NCBI RefSeq assembly: GCF_011801145.1
Contig: NZ_CP046172.1
Location: 9,796,001-9,860,000, forward strand
DNA from: Nocardia arthritidis
GTDB taxonomy: Bacteria > Actinomycetota > Actinomycetes > Mycobacteriales > Mycobacteriaceae
Direction: 5' to 3'
DNA: 64,000 nt
Position 1 is the first letter of the stretch, and each line of letters starts with the position of its first letter. The notes below the pieces were generated by a model that was not told the origin of the DNA, made no database searches, and was given only the letters and a program-made list of their open reading frames with translations. Of the stretch, positions 51,768-59,776 are shown piece after piece. Position numbers and translations under genes: made by a program.

Positions 51768-52670
51768 TCAGCGAACCGCAAGCACCGCAGCGGGGCCGGG
51801 TTGCCGCACCGGCTCGGCGCTCGGCTTGCGCGAGGCGAACATCATGCCTGCCAGACCGATCGCGAGCCCGGCAATTGTCAAGGGGTGCAGCGGTTGGCCG
51901 ACGATCAGCCAGGCCGCGACGGCCGTCACCGCGGGCGTGACGAACAGCAACCGGCTCACCCGGGTGGCGTCCATGCGCCGCAGCATCCAGAAGTAGAGCA
52001 GGAATGCGGCGATCGAATTCAGCAACACCATCCAGGCGATCGCGCCGCTGAACCGGACCACGTCGTAGACGTGCAATTGCCCGGTGGCCCAAGCGATTAT
52101 CCCGGCGACGGGGGCGCTGATGAGCAGGTGCACCGAGGTCGCCGCCTTCGGATCCACCCCGGATACATAGCGCTTCTGATAGATGGTGCCGAGGCTCAGA
52201 CCGAGCAATCCGGTCACGCAAAGCAGCAGTCCCGCAAGGGAAAACGAGGTCTTGTCCAGTACCGCGAGCGCGACGCCGACGCCACCGATCGCGAATCCGA
52301 ACCACTGCCGCGGCGTGATGGATTCGCCGAGGAATCCGGCGAACAATGCGATCACCACCGGGCTCAGTCCCTGTATCAGCGCGATGACCGCACCGGGCAC
52401 GTGCTGACCCATCGCCGAGTAGAAGCCGCCGAACTGCACGATCTGCAGCAGTAATCCGGCGACGATCACATGCCCGAGTTCTCGTCCGCGCGGCCATTTC
52501 ACCCGCACGAGCATCGAATAGGCGGCGAGTAGTACGCCCGCGATGCCGAAGCGCGCGAACAGCACCGTCATCGAGGGCGCCGCGCCGACACCGATGATCC
52601 CGGCGATGAAAGCACTGCTCCACATGAGCACGAACAGCGGCTGGACACCCGCCGCGAAATAGGTCTTCAC
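51768..52670 (-). CDS. EamA/DMT-family exporter
   Basis: A 300-residue transporter with ten predicted transmembrane segments in two EamA repeats (FVLMWSSAFIAGIIGVGAAPS in the first, ATGQLHVYDVVRFSG at the junction). Members of the drug/metabolite transporter superfamily export amino acids, nucleosides or drugs. Near its start codon, at 52685-52705, lies a perfect inverted repeat shared with the divergent CGNR gene, so it is probably controlled by that regulator. Substrate unknown. Confidence 0.88.
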   Translation of the reverse strand: MKTYFAAGVQPLFVLMWSSAFIAGIIGVGAAPSMTVLFARFGIAGVLLAAYSMLVRVKWPRGRELGHVIVAGLLLQIVQFGGFYSAMGQHVPGAVIALIQGLSPVVIALFAGFLGESITPRQWFGFAIGGVGVALAVLDKTSFSLAGLLLCVTGLLGLSLGTIYQKRYVSGVDPKAATSVHLLISAPVAGIIAWATGQLHVYDVVRFSGAIAWMVLLNSIAAFLLYFWMLRRMDATRVSRLLFVTPAVTAVAAWLIVGQPLHPLTIAGLAIGLAGMMFASRKPSAEPVRQPGPAAVLAVR

Positions 52671-52684
52671 GATCTTCCCTCCAA

Positions 52685-52705
52685 GTAACCCCTCAAGGTG
52701 GTTAC
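52685..52705. promoter_or_regulatory. Operator 1 for the EamA/CGNR pair
   Basis: GTAACC-N9-GGTTAC, a perfect 6-bp inverted repeat with the core CCTCAAGGT, 15 bp upstream of the exporter start. It is the twin of the site at 52724. Confidence 0.65.
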
Positions 52706-52723
52706 ACCCTCACACGATCCGCG

Positions 52724-52744
52724 ATAACCTGTCAAGGTGGTTAC
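52724..52744. promoter_or_regulatory. Operator 2 for the EamA/CGNR pair
   Basis: ATAACC-N9-GGTTAC with the core TGTCAAGGT; 39 bp from operator 1 centre to centre, in the same orientation. It abuts the CGNR start, so binding would block that gene's translation start region and transcription. Confidence 0.65.
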
Positions 52745-52745
52745 T

Positions 52746-53288
52746 ATGGAGCTCATGCACACCTTCGTCAGTGGGAACCTCGCCCTCGACTTCGCGGGGA
52801 CGGTCCGGGGCCGCACCACCTACAACGAGGACACGCTCACCGATCCGGCCGCCTTCGGCCGGTGGACGGTCGCGGCGTCGGTGCTGGACCAGGCGCCGGA
52901 CTGCGACGCGCCAACGCTGGACCGGGCGATCCGGGTACGCGAGGCGAGCTATCGGCTCGCGCTCGCCGCTATCCGTGGCACCGCGGCCGACGACGCCGAC
53001 CGCACCGTGCTCAACGCGGCCGCAGGCGAATTGCCAACGCTCACTTTGCAATCCGACGGCACACTGACCAGGACCGGCGATGCGAACGCGGCCATTTCCG
53101 CCATCGCGCGGGCCGCGCTCGAACTGCTCGGCACCGATCAGCGCCACCGCATCAAGGAATGCGGCCGGGACGAATGCACTCGGCTGTATGTCGATACCTC
53201 GCGCGGCGGTTCCCGGCGCTGGTGCGATATGACCGGCTGCGGTAACCGCGCCAAGAGCGCCGCCTTCCGCGCCCGGCACGCGGACTGA
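52746..53288 (+). CDS. CGNR zinc-finger transcriptional regulator
   Basis: A 180-residue member of the CGNR/ABATE family. An N-terminal stress-sensing ABATE-type domain (FVSGNLALDFAGTVRGR) is followed by the C-terminal zinc finger KECGRDECTRLYVDTS and CDMTGCGNRAKSAAFR, with the name-giving CGNR. These are DNA-binding regulators, often divergent from the transporter they control. ATG 52746 is chosen because AAGGTGG lies 5 nt upstream and the GTG at 52737 falls inside operator 2; ATG 52755 is also possible. Confidence 0.9.
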   Translation: MELMHTFVSGNLALDFAGTVRGRTTYNEDTLTDPAAFGRWTVAASVLDQAPDCDAPTLDRAIRVREASYRLALAAIRGTAADDADRTVLNAAAGELPTLTLQSDGTLTRTGDANAAISAIARAALELLGTDQRHRIKECGRDECTRLYVDTSRGGSRRWCDMTGCGNRAKSAAFRARHAD

Positions 53289-53294
53289 GGGGGT

Positions 53295-53972
53295 TCACGT
53301 CCCGGACGGTCCGAGACCCATTCGGTGTGCCTGCGCGATCGCCTGGGCGCGATCGCGCACCCGCAGCTTCGCGAACAGCGAGTTGACGTGGCTCTTGACC
53401 GTGCTCACCCCGATGAACAACTCCTTGGCGATCTCGGAGTTGTTGCACCCCTTCGCCATAAGCCGCAGCACATCGAGTTCCCTTGCGCTGAGTCCCAATT
53501 CGGTTGGCGTCGGGAGCTGGGGCGCCGTCGTGAGCGCCGCGACCAGGCGCTGCCCTACCTCGGCGGAGAAGGTGGCCTGCCCGCCCGCGACGGCCCTTAT
53601 CGCCGTGGCGATTTCGTGTCGGCCCGCATCCTTGGTGAGATATCCGCGCGCGCCCGCCCGCAACGCACCCGCGATGGATTCATCATCGGCATAGGTGGTC
53701 AGCACCAGCACGGCGGTGCCGGGACACGCCGCGGCGATCGCGGCCGTCGCGGCGACACCGTCCAGCACCGGCATCCGTAGATCCATCAGCGCCACATCCG
53801 GTGCCAGCCGCGTCACCAACTCGACCGCCTCGGCGCCATCGCGCGCCTCACCGACCACCTCGATATCCGGCAGCAGCGACAGCACCGTGGTCAACCCCTC
53901 CCGCACAATGGTCTGATCGTCGGCGACCACCACCGAAATCACCTGTGCTTCACCATCTTTCGCGTCAGGCAC
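53295..53972 (-). CDS. NarL/LuxR-family response regulator
   Basis: A 225-residue two-domain regulator. The receiver domain shows the acidic pair VVADDQTIVREGL, the phosphoacceptor in VALMDLRMPVLDG and the conserved Lys in GYLTKDAG. The LuxR helix-turn-helix is LSARELDVLRLMAKGCNNSEI through STVKSHVNSLFAKL. It pairs with the histidine kinase encoded 61 nt upstream. Start GTG 53972 follows GGGAGA. Targets unknown. Confidence 0.93.
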   Translation of the reverse strand: MPDAKDGEAQVISVVVADDQTIVREGLTTVLSLLPDIEVVGEARDGAEAVELVTRLAPDVALMDLRMPVLDGVAATAAIAAACPGTAVLVLTTYADDESIAGALRAGARGYLTKDAGRHEIATAIRAVAGGQATFSAEVGQRLVAALTTAPQLPTPTELGLSARELDVLRLMAKGCNNSEIAKELFIGVSTVKSHVNSLFAKLRVRDRAQAIAQAHRMGLGPSGT

Positions 53973-54033
53973 CGATCATCTCCCGCTGGGCCATCGAGTA
54001 TTCCGCGCCCGATCACCGAGTCGACACACCGAT

Positions 54034-55182
54034 TCATCGGCGCGGCACCGTAATTCGAACGGCCCACAGCTCACCGACCTTTCCCGCCTCGGCGGTCCCG
54101 CCGAGCGCGCCGACCCGCTCACGCATGCCGAGTAGCCCCGCACCCATACCCGAGGCCGCCAGCAGTCCGGCTCGGGCACCGAGCGGGTTCTCGGCCGTCA
54201 GCTCCACCGATTCCGGTCCGGCAACCAGGCGCAGCGTAACCGCGGCGCCCGGTGCATGCTTCCTGGCGTTGGTCAGCGCCTCCTGCGCGCCGCGCAACAG
54301 CGCCAGGCTCACCTGCTCACCCAACTGTTCGACCGGGCCATCGATATGCAAGTCCACCTGGCCGCCCGCCGCCCGGTGCTCGTCCGCCACCCGAGCCAAT
54401 TCGGTTGGCAGATCAATACTTTCGGCACGCAACGCACCGACGACCCGGCGCGCGTCGGCCAGTCCGGACGCGGCGAGCCCGCGCGAGGTCCGCACCAACG
54501 CCCCGGCCCGGTCCACCTCGCCCGCCTCGAGCAGCGCATCGGCCGCATCCAGTTGCAGCACCAGTCCGCCGAGCGTATGGGCCAGCACGTCGTGCACCTC
54601 GCGCGCGATGCGGCCGCGCTCGGCCAGCGCGGCCGCCCGGTCCCGCTCGGCGCGGATCTCCCTGCTCTGCTCGACCAGCAGCCGATTCTGTTCCGCGGTC
54701 ACCCGGAACTGCCTGCGGCTGGAGCCGAGCAGCGAGACCAGCGCGATACCACCGAGCAGACCCACGATCACGCCGAGCGGCGCATGACGCAGCAGCGCCG
54801 AACAGCTCATCGTCACCGCGGCGAGCACCGCGACCGCGATACCGAACGGCAACGAATGTTGTTGCAGGGCAATGGCTACGAAGACGGCGACCCATACGAT
54901 GATCGCCGAGCCGCCGAACCACGCGACCGTCAGCCCGCCGCACACCGTCATCACCAGCAGCGCGGCATGATCGATCAGCAACCGGTCCGCGGGCAGCAGC
55001 GCCCAGATCAGATAGGCAAGCGCGCCGATCCCGGCCAGCACCAGCACCGGGACGCCGAGCCGGTCCAGGTCGTAACCGCGCAGCCAGGCGAAAACGGCGA
55101 CGAGCCCGGCCAGGCGTACGAGCCTGACCAGGATCGTCGGCTGCGGGACGTTCGCGCGGTCGAACATCCGGTCAGTATCCAT
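54034..55182 (-). CDS. DesK/NarL-type sensor histidine kinase
   Basis: A 382-residue membrane kinase. About five transmembrane helices fill the first 160 residues with almost no extracellular domain. A coiled linker leads to the HisKA_3 motif IAREVHDVLAHTLGGLVLQ (phosphorylated His). The ATPase domain has QEALTNARKHA and GLLGMRERV. Such kinases sense membrane state or internal signals. The gene lies 18 nt after the small membrane protein and before its response regulator: one operon. Confidence 0.92.
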   Translation of the reverse strand: MDTDRMFDRANVPQPTILVRLVRLAGLVAVFAWLRGYDLDRLGVPVLVLAGIGALAYLIWALLPADRLLIDHAALLVMTVCGGLTVAWFGGSAIIVWVAVFVAIALQQHSLPFGIAVAVLAAVTMSCSALLRHAPLGVIVGLLGGIALVSLLGSSRRQFRVTAEQNRLLVEQSREIRAERDRAAALAERGRIAREVHDVLAHTLGGLVLQLDAADALLEAGEVDRAGALVRTSRGLAASGLADARRVVGALRAESIDLPTELARVADEHRAAGGQVDLHIDGPVEQLGEQVSLALLRGAQEALTNARKHAPGAAVTLRLVAGPESVELTAENPLGARAGLLAASGMGAGLLGMRERVGALGGTAEAGKVGELWAVRITVPRR

Positions 55183-55200
55183 TGCCGCGGCGGGACCGAT

Positions 55201-55713
55201 TCACGCCGCGGGCGTCCGAACCGGCACCGGCCCGGCCAGCCGCTCGACCCGCCGCGAGATGATCAGTATCCGGCCGAGCCGATTGATCCCGAGCATCGCG
55301 ACCAGCGCACCCGCCGATGCCACCGCCGTCGCGCCGTAACCGACTGCGACAACATCTATTACGATGCGCACCACGATCAGCACCAGCCACAGCGAGGAAG
55401 CGAGCGGTCCGGTCCGAACCAGCAACCCGCCCTGCGGATCCCGTGCGAACTGCGACATCGCGCCCATCACCGCGCCGACCGCGAGCGAGAGCGCGCCCTC
55501 GAACACCAGCAATGCGATATCGACCGTCCCGAGCGCGGCGACCTCGACGGAATTCACAAAGATGACGGCCCCGACGATCCCGAAGATCAGCGGCGCCCGC
55601 CACATGCGCGCCGGATCGTAGAGCCGCCACTGATTCTGGCGATAGATGATCCAACCGACGATGACGACGGCGATTGCGATGGAGAGCAGGGTCTGCTGGT
55701 TCATGCCTCTCAC
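55201..55713 (-). CDS. Four-helix membrane protein, DUF1453/CcdC-like, with two-component genes
   Basis: A 170-residue protein with four or five transmembrane helices, including LLSIAIAVVIVGWIIYRQ and LWLVLIVVRIVIDVVAVGY. Residues YRQNQWRLYDPARMWRAPLI resemble the loop of DUF1453/CcdC-like proteins. It precedes the kinase by 18 nt, so it is probably an accessory sensor or the first target of the system. GTG 55713 or ATG 55704 may be the start; both are close to a GAGAGG. Confidence 0.72.
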   Translation of the reverse strand: MRGMNQQTLLSIAIAVVIVGWIIYRQNQWRLYDPARMWRAPLIFGIVGAVIFVNSVEVAALGTVDIALLVFEGALSLAVGAVMGAMSQFARDPQGGLLVRTGPLASSLWLVLIVVRIVIDVVAVGYGATAVASAGALVAMLGINRLGRILIISRRVERLAGPVPVRTPAA

Positions 55714-55830
55714 CCTGCGCTTTTCGCCTGTGCGACAGCACCGCCCGAGGGTGGAACGCGGGTGGAATCCGCCGGTCCACCTTCAAGCGTGGAGACGGCC
55801 CAGGGTATGGATGCCGGTGGCGTCGATTCT

Positions 55831-57324
55831 CTAGACGGGTACGAGTTCACCTGGGTCGTAGCGCGGCACCGGGGGCGTCGGTGCTCGATAGCCGCGCGGC
55901 GTGGCCCGCAGAAAGAGGAAGAAGAAGATTGCCAGCAGCACCGCACGTCCCCAGACGCCGAACAGCACGACGTTCTCCATCTGGTTCATCCCGGACGCGC
56001 CGGTGGCGATCACATAGAAGTACCGGAACACACCGATCCCGATCGCCGCGTCGGCGAGCAGGTAGCCGCCGATCAATGTCCACGGCACGTCTAGCAGCAC
56101 GAAGAAGGGTAGTAGCCACAGCGTGTACTGCGGCGAATGCACCTTGTGGAACAGCAGGAAGCCGCACAACATAGCACCGCTCACGCCCAGCCATGGGAAT
56201 ACGCCGGTGGAACCGTAACGCTTCCAGCCCAACCACATCGCCAGCGCGAACGACGAAAGCACCAGCGCCGGTGAGGCAACCGAAACCGTGTGCTGGAAAA
56301 ATGCCTCGCTCGCAACGTCATCCGGGGCGAACAAACGCCGAAGCCCCCAGTACCAAATGGAATTGGTGGTGATATCGGCCTGGCGCAGCTGCTGGAAGGT
56401 GATCGATGCGCGCCAGCCGTCGTATCCGGCCACCGCGAACGGCAGATTCACCGCGACCACCGTCGCCACGGCCGACGCGGCCGTCAGCAGGGCGCCGCGC
56501 ACATCGCGACCGGCGCGTTCCACCCCGCCGGTGAGCACGTACACGGCCAGCGGCAGCACGAAGATCCCCGGATAGAGCTTCAGGCAGAAGCCGATCCCGA
56601 GCAGTACCGCTGCCGCGATCCCTCTGGCGCGCAACGAATATCGGGTCGGCACGGTGACGATGTACACCGCCGCCACCGTCGTGGCGACCACCGGTAGCTC
56701 CCAATTGTGGAAGGCGTAGAGCACCAGCGGCGGCCCGGCCGCCCACAGCAGCGCCGCGCGGCCGCCGAGTCGGGCCAGCAGCAGCGCCGTCAGCAGCGCG
56801 AACGGTGCGAGCAAGAGCGCGCTGTGCGCGAGGAATTCGGCGTCGTTGTGCGCACCCTGACCGCCCAGCCACATCAGCACGCCGCTGAGCACCGGATATT
56901 CGACCGCGCCGCCGACGAGCTGACCGTCCGGGGTGATGTCGCCGTTCACGTACGGAAAGACGTGCTGGTCGATATCCCGTCCGAGCCACAGGAATTGGAT
57001 ATCCGAATAGCAGACGTCGGAATCCTTGATGAGGTCGAAGGCGATGCTGCGGCCGCTCGCTTCGAACGGCGCGCCCGCACATCGTGCCTTGTTCGCGTAT
57101 GCGAGCAGCAGCGTGAGTCCGCACAGCAGCATCACGACCGCGGTCAGCGCGGTTTGCCGGGTCACCCGCCCGGCGAACAGGTCGCGGGCGACGAGTCCGG
57201 TCGGCATGGGCACCACCCTAGGTGCCAATCGGCCGAATTGCCGGTAGTCCCCCGCGAGAACCGGCGCCGTGCCTTGTTCCACCCGCGCACCGGTCGGCTC
57301 GCCGGACCTGATTTCGCTGCTCAC
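55831..57324 (-). CDS. GT87-family membrane glycosyltransferase, second copy
   Basis: A 497-residue polytopic protein with about ten transmembrane segments. It has the same landmarks as the protein at 37084: [16 protein letters not shown] in the first outer loop, [20 protein letters not shown] and [20 protein letters not shown]. It is therefore a polyprenyl-phospho-sugar-dependent transferase acting on envelope glycans. It is divergent from rpsF. GTG 57324 is the most plausible start, since a longer frame enters the rpsF promoter. Confidence 0.82.
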   Translation of the reverse strand: MSSEIRSGEPTGARVEQGTAPVLAGDYRQFGRLAPRVVPMPTGLVARDLFAGRVTRQTALTAVVMLLCGLTLLLAYANKARCAGAPFEASGRSIAFDLIKDSDVCYSDIQFLWLGRDIDQHVFPYVNGDITPDGQLVGGAVEYPVLSGVLMWLGGQGAHNDAEFLAHSALLLAPFALLTALLLARLGGRAALLWAAGPPLVLYAFHNWELPVVATTVAAVYIVTVPTRYSLRARGIAAAVLLGIGFCLKLYPGIFVLPLAVYVLTGGVERAGRDVRGALLTAASAVATVVAVNLPFAVAGYDGWRASITFQQLRQADITTNSIWYWGLRRLFAPDDVASEAFFQHTVSVASPALVLSSFALAMWLGWKRYGSTGVFPWLGVSGAMLCGFLLFHKVHSPQYTLWLLPFFVLLDVPWTLIGGYLLADAAIGIGVFRYFYVIATGASGMNQMENVVLFGVWGRAVLLAIFFFLFLRATPRGYRAPTPPVPRYDPGELVPV

Positions 57325-57371
57325 CGGCCCTTCATGTAGCCTTGTCGGGTTGCTGACGCAACGACCCTCCT

Positions 57372-57390
57372 GCCACGGACCGTCCGTGGC
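57372..57390 (+). promoter_or_regulatory. Candidate S6:S18-binding hairpin in the rpsF leader
   Basis: GCCACGG-ACCGT-CCGTGGC forms a 7-bp stem (9 bp by symmetry) whose loop contains CCG, the trinucleotide known to be recognised by the S6:S18 complex in rpsF leader autoregulation. It lies 16 nt before the AGGAGG of rpsF. Confidence 0.5.
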
Positions 57391-57421
57391 CGTTTCCCAG
57401 TCCACAGGAGGTGATTGGTCC

Positions 57422-57709
57422 GTGCGTCATTACGAAGTGATGGTCATCCTCGATCCGAGCCTGGACGAGCGCACTGTTGGTCCGTCGCTGGACAACATGC
57501 TCAGTGTCGTTCGCACCGATGGCGGCAAGATCGACAAGGTCGACATCTGGGGCCGTCGCCGGCTCGCATACGAGATCCGCAAGCAGGCCGAGGGCATCTA
57601 CGCCGTGGTCGATCTGACCGCCGAGCCCGCCACCGTGAGCGAGCTCGACCGCCAGCTCGGACTCAACGAGTCGGTGCTGCGCACCAAGGTTCTGCGCCAC
57701 GACAAGTGA
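57422..57709 (+). CDS. rpsF: 30S ribosomal protein S6
   Basis: A 95-residue ribosomal protein that binds S18 and 16S rRNA. It begins with the family signature [16 protein letters not shown] and contains [21 protein letters not shown] and the end [13 protein letters not shown]. Start is GTG 57422 with AGGAGG about 10 nt upstream. It opens the conserved rpsF-ssb-rpsR-rplI operon, whose leader carries a candidate autoregulatory hairpin. Confidence 0.98.
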   Translation: MRHYEVMVILDPSLDERTVGPSLDNMLSVVRTDGGKIDKVDIWGRRRLAYEIRKQAEGIYAVVDLTAEPATVSELDRQLGLNESVLRTKVLRHDK

Positions 57710-57835
57710 CCGCGTCCGCACGATCGTCCCGGTGAAAGCCGGGATGACGACTCCTCGATTGCGTCGGTGTCTATCTCTAGGCTCTAGCGCGACAGCGAGT
57801 TGCATGCGGACCGCACACCGAGCAGGAGGAACCAC

Positions 57836-58372
57836 ATGGCAGGCGACACGGTCATCACCGTCATCGGAAATCTGACGGCAGACCCCGAGCTTCGATTCAC
57901 GCCCGCGGGGCAAGCGGTGGCGAATTTCACCGTCGCGTCCACTCCCCGTGTGTTCGATCGCAATTCGAACGAATGGAAAGACGGCGAGGCTCTGTTCCTG
58001 CGCTGCAATATCTGGCGCGAAGCTGCGGAGAATGTCGCCGAGAGCCTGACTCGCGGCTCCCGAGTGATCGTGAGCGGACGACTCAAGCAGCGCTCCTACG
58101 AAACCCGCGAGGGTGAGAAGCGCACGGTCGTCGAGCTCGAGGTCGACGAGGTCGGCCCCTCGCTGCGCTATGCCACCGCGAAGGTCAACAAGTCCAACCG
58201 CGGTGGCGGTGGTGGCGGCGGCTTCGGTGGCGGCGGTGGTTTCTCCGGCGGTGGCAACACCGGTGGTGGTGGCGGTGGTCGTTCCGGCGGAGCCGAGGAC
58301 GACCCATGGGGCAGCGCGCCCGCGGCAGGCTCCTTCGGGGGCGGCCGCATGGATGACGAACCGCCGTTCTGA
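57836..58372 (+). CDS. ssb: Single-stranded DNA-binding protein
   Basis: A 178-residue protein with an N-terminal OB fold ([51 protein letters not shown]), a Gly-rich linker from residue 120 and the acidic tip MDDEPPF that recruits partner proteins. It coats single-stranded DNA in replication and repair. ATG 57836 follows AGGAGG. Its place between rpsF and rpsR is universal in this group. Confidence 0.98.
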   Translation: MAGDTVITVIGNLTADPELRFTPAGQAVANFTVASTPRVFDRNSNEWKDGEALFLRCNIWREAAENVAESLTRGSRVIVSGRLKQRSYETREGEKRTVVELEVDEVGPSLRYATAKVNKSNRGGGGGGGFGGGGGFSGGGNTGGGGGGRSGGAEDDPWGSAPAAGSFGGGRMDDEPPF

Positions 58373-58432
58373 CAAACGGCACTGATCGGCCCGATTTGTT
58401 TTGGGCCACAATAATTTACGGAGTAGAAGACC

Positions 58433-58684
58433 ATGCCTAAAGCGCCCGCGCGCGAAAAGGTGCTGAAGAAGAAGGCCTGCGCTTTCTGCAAGGAAGCCAA
58501 GTCCGGCGTCGTTTCGATCGATTACAAGGACACGACGCTGCTGCGCAAGTACGTCAGCGACCGCGGCAAGATCCGCGCCCGCCGCGTCACCGGCAATTGC
58601 GTGCAGCACCAGCGTGATATCGCCGTCGCCGTCAAGAATTCGCGTGAGGTCGCGCTGCTGCCTTACGTGTCGACGGCTCGCTGA
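58433..58684 (+). CDS. rpsR: 30S ribosomal protein S18 (zinc-binding type)
   Basis: An 83-residue ribosomal protein. It keeps cysteine pairs in [10 protein letters not shown] and [10 protein letters not shown], so it is the zinc-containing C+ form, in contrast to the zinc-free paralogues induced by zinc starvation. [11 protein letters not shown] and [12 protein letters not shown] are family marks. It lies 60 nt after ssb and 16 nt before rplI. Confidence 0.97.
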   Translation: MPKAPAREKVLKKKACAFCKEAKSGVVSIDYKDTTLLRKYVSDRGKIRARRVTGNCVQHQRDIAVAVKNSREVALLPYVSTAR

Positions 58685-58700
58685 GAAAGGGAGGCACACA

Positions 58701-59156
58701 ATGAAGTTGATTCTGACCGCTGATGTGGACAACCTCGGTGCCCCCGGTGACACCGTCGAGGTCAAGGACGGCTACGGCCGCAACTACCTGCTGCCGCGCG
58801 GCCTGGCCATCGTGGCCAGCCGGGGCGCTCAGAAGCAGGTCGAGGGCATCCGCCGGGCCCAGGAGGCCCGCCGGGTGCGCGACCTGGATCACGCCAACGA
58901 GCTGAAGCAGGCCATCGAGGCCCTGACGTCGGTGTCGCTCTCGGTGAAGACCGCGGGCACCGGCAAGCTGTTCGGCTCGGTGACCCAGTCGGATGTCGCC
59001 GCTGCCATCAAGGCGGCGGGCGGGCCCGTCGTCGACAAGCGCAGCATCGAGCTGCCGAAGGCGCACATCAAGACGACCGGTAAGCACGGCGTCGTGGTGC
59101 ACCTGCACCCGGATGTGGTTGCCAAGTTCGACCTTCAGGTCGCGGCGGCCAGCTAA
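58701..59156 (+). CDS. rplI: 50S ribosomal protein L9
   Basis: A 151-residue protein with the N-terminal L9 domain [21 protein letters not shown], then [15 protein letters not shown], a long connecting helix and a C-terminal domain ([27 protein letters not shown]). It binds the L1-stalk base of 23S rRNA. GGGAGG precedes the ATG. Last gene of the operon, closed by a strong terminator. Confidence 0.98.
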   Translation: MKLILTADVDNLGAPGDTVEVKDGYGRNYLLPRGLAIVASRGAQKQVEGIRRAQEARRVRDLDHANELKQAIEALTSVSLSVKTAGTGKLFGSVTQSDVAAAIKAAGGPVVDKRSIELPKAHIKTTGKHGVVVHLHPDVVAKFDLQVAAAS

Positions 59157-59170
59157 TACCGCATCGGTCG

Positions 59171-59203
59171 AAGCCACTCTTGTGATCACCACAAGGGTGG
59201 CTT
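59171..59203 (+). terminator. 14-bp hairpin terminator after rplI
   Basis: AAGCCACTCTTGTG pairs with CACAAGGGTGGCTT (one G-T wobble) around ATCAC, 14 nt after the rplI stop, followed by TTCGG. Confidence 0.85.
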
Positions 59204-59776
59204 TCGGCTGCGCTTCTTCGGGTGCTATCTGCGGTTAGCTCTGAATTTGCTTGCGTGTCGCTGCCGGTGTGTCGTGAATGGTTGGGCGATTGATCGAAAT
59301 GGTTCGACCTCCGGTTATTCGACCTGTGGATTACCGGCAAAACCGACCGGACGTAATGTGACTCAGCTCATATCCGGTCCATGTGCTGTTAACCCAACAC
59401 GCCCGGCCGTTCAACTTGGCCGACACGCCGCAACTTCATTCATCCACACGTGGATAGATCGGGAAATCCGGGCCTATCTGCGCATTCAGGCGATGTGACC
59501 TGGGTTTTCCCCAAGTTGTACACAGGGGGTGCACACCGTTAGGTGAACAGTCCCCAACTTATCCACAGCTGTGTGCACAGTGTGGTTTGGCGACTGCCCG
59601 CCGGGTCGCCTAGGTTCGTCGCATTGCCGTGAACGAGCCGCCCGGAACGGCGCGAGTCGTCCCATGCCTCGGCGATAGCTGGCCACCGGGTATCGGACAT
59701 GTCGGACCCCGGGGGTAGAACGTGTCATCGATAGGTTGGGAACCCGGTCGTGGGGTAGAGAGGACGGTCGAGTCAG
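59204..59776. promoter_or_regulatory. dnaB upstream region with DnaA-box-like sites
   Basis: A 573-nt non-coding stretch, AT-richer than its neighbours around 59300-59580. It holds one perfect DnaA box TTATCCACA (59559-59567) and near matches: TGTGGATTA (59325-59333, reverse of TAATCCACA), TCATCCACA (59441-59449, within the ATCCAC-AC-GTGGAT palindrome) and TTGTACACA (59516-59524). The dnaB promoter should lie after about 59600. DnaA control of dnaB is the simplest reading. No gene is seen. Confidence 0.55.

Noticed and set aside
54256..56094. 612-codon plus-strand frame opposite the kinase and membrane protein genes
   Set aside because: Arg/Gln/His-rich shadow of the histidine kinase, DUF1453-like and GT87 genes, with no recognisable domain.
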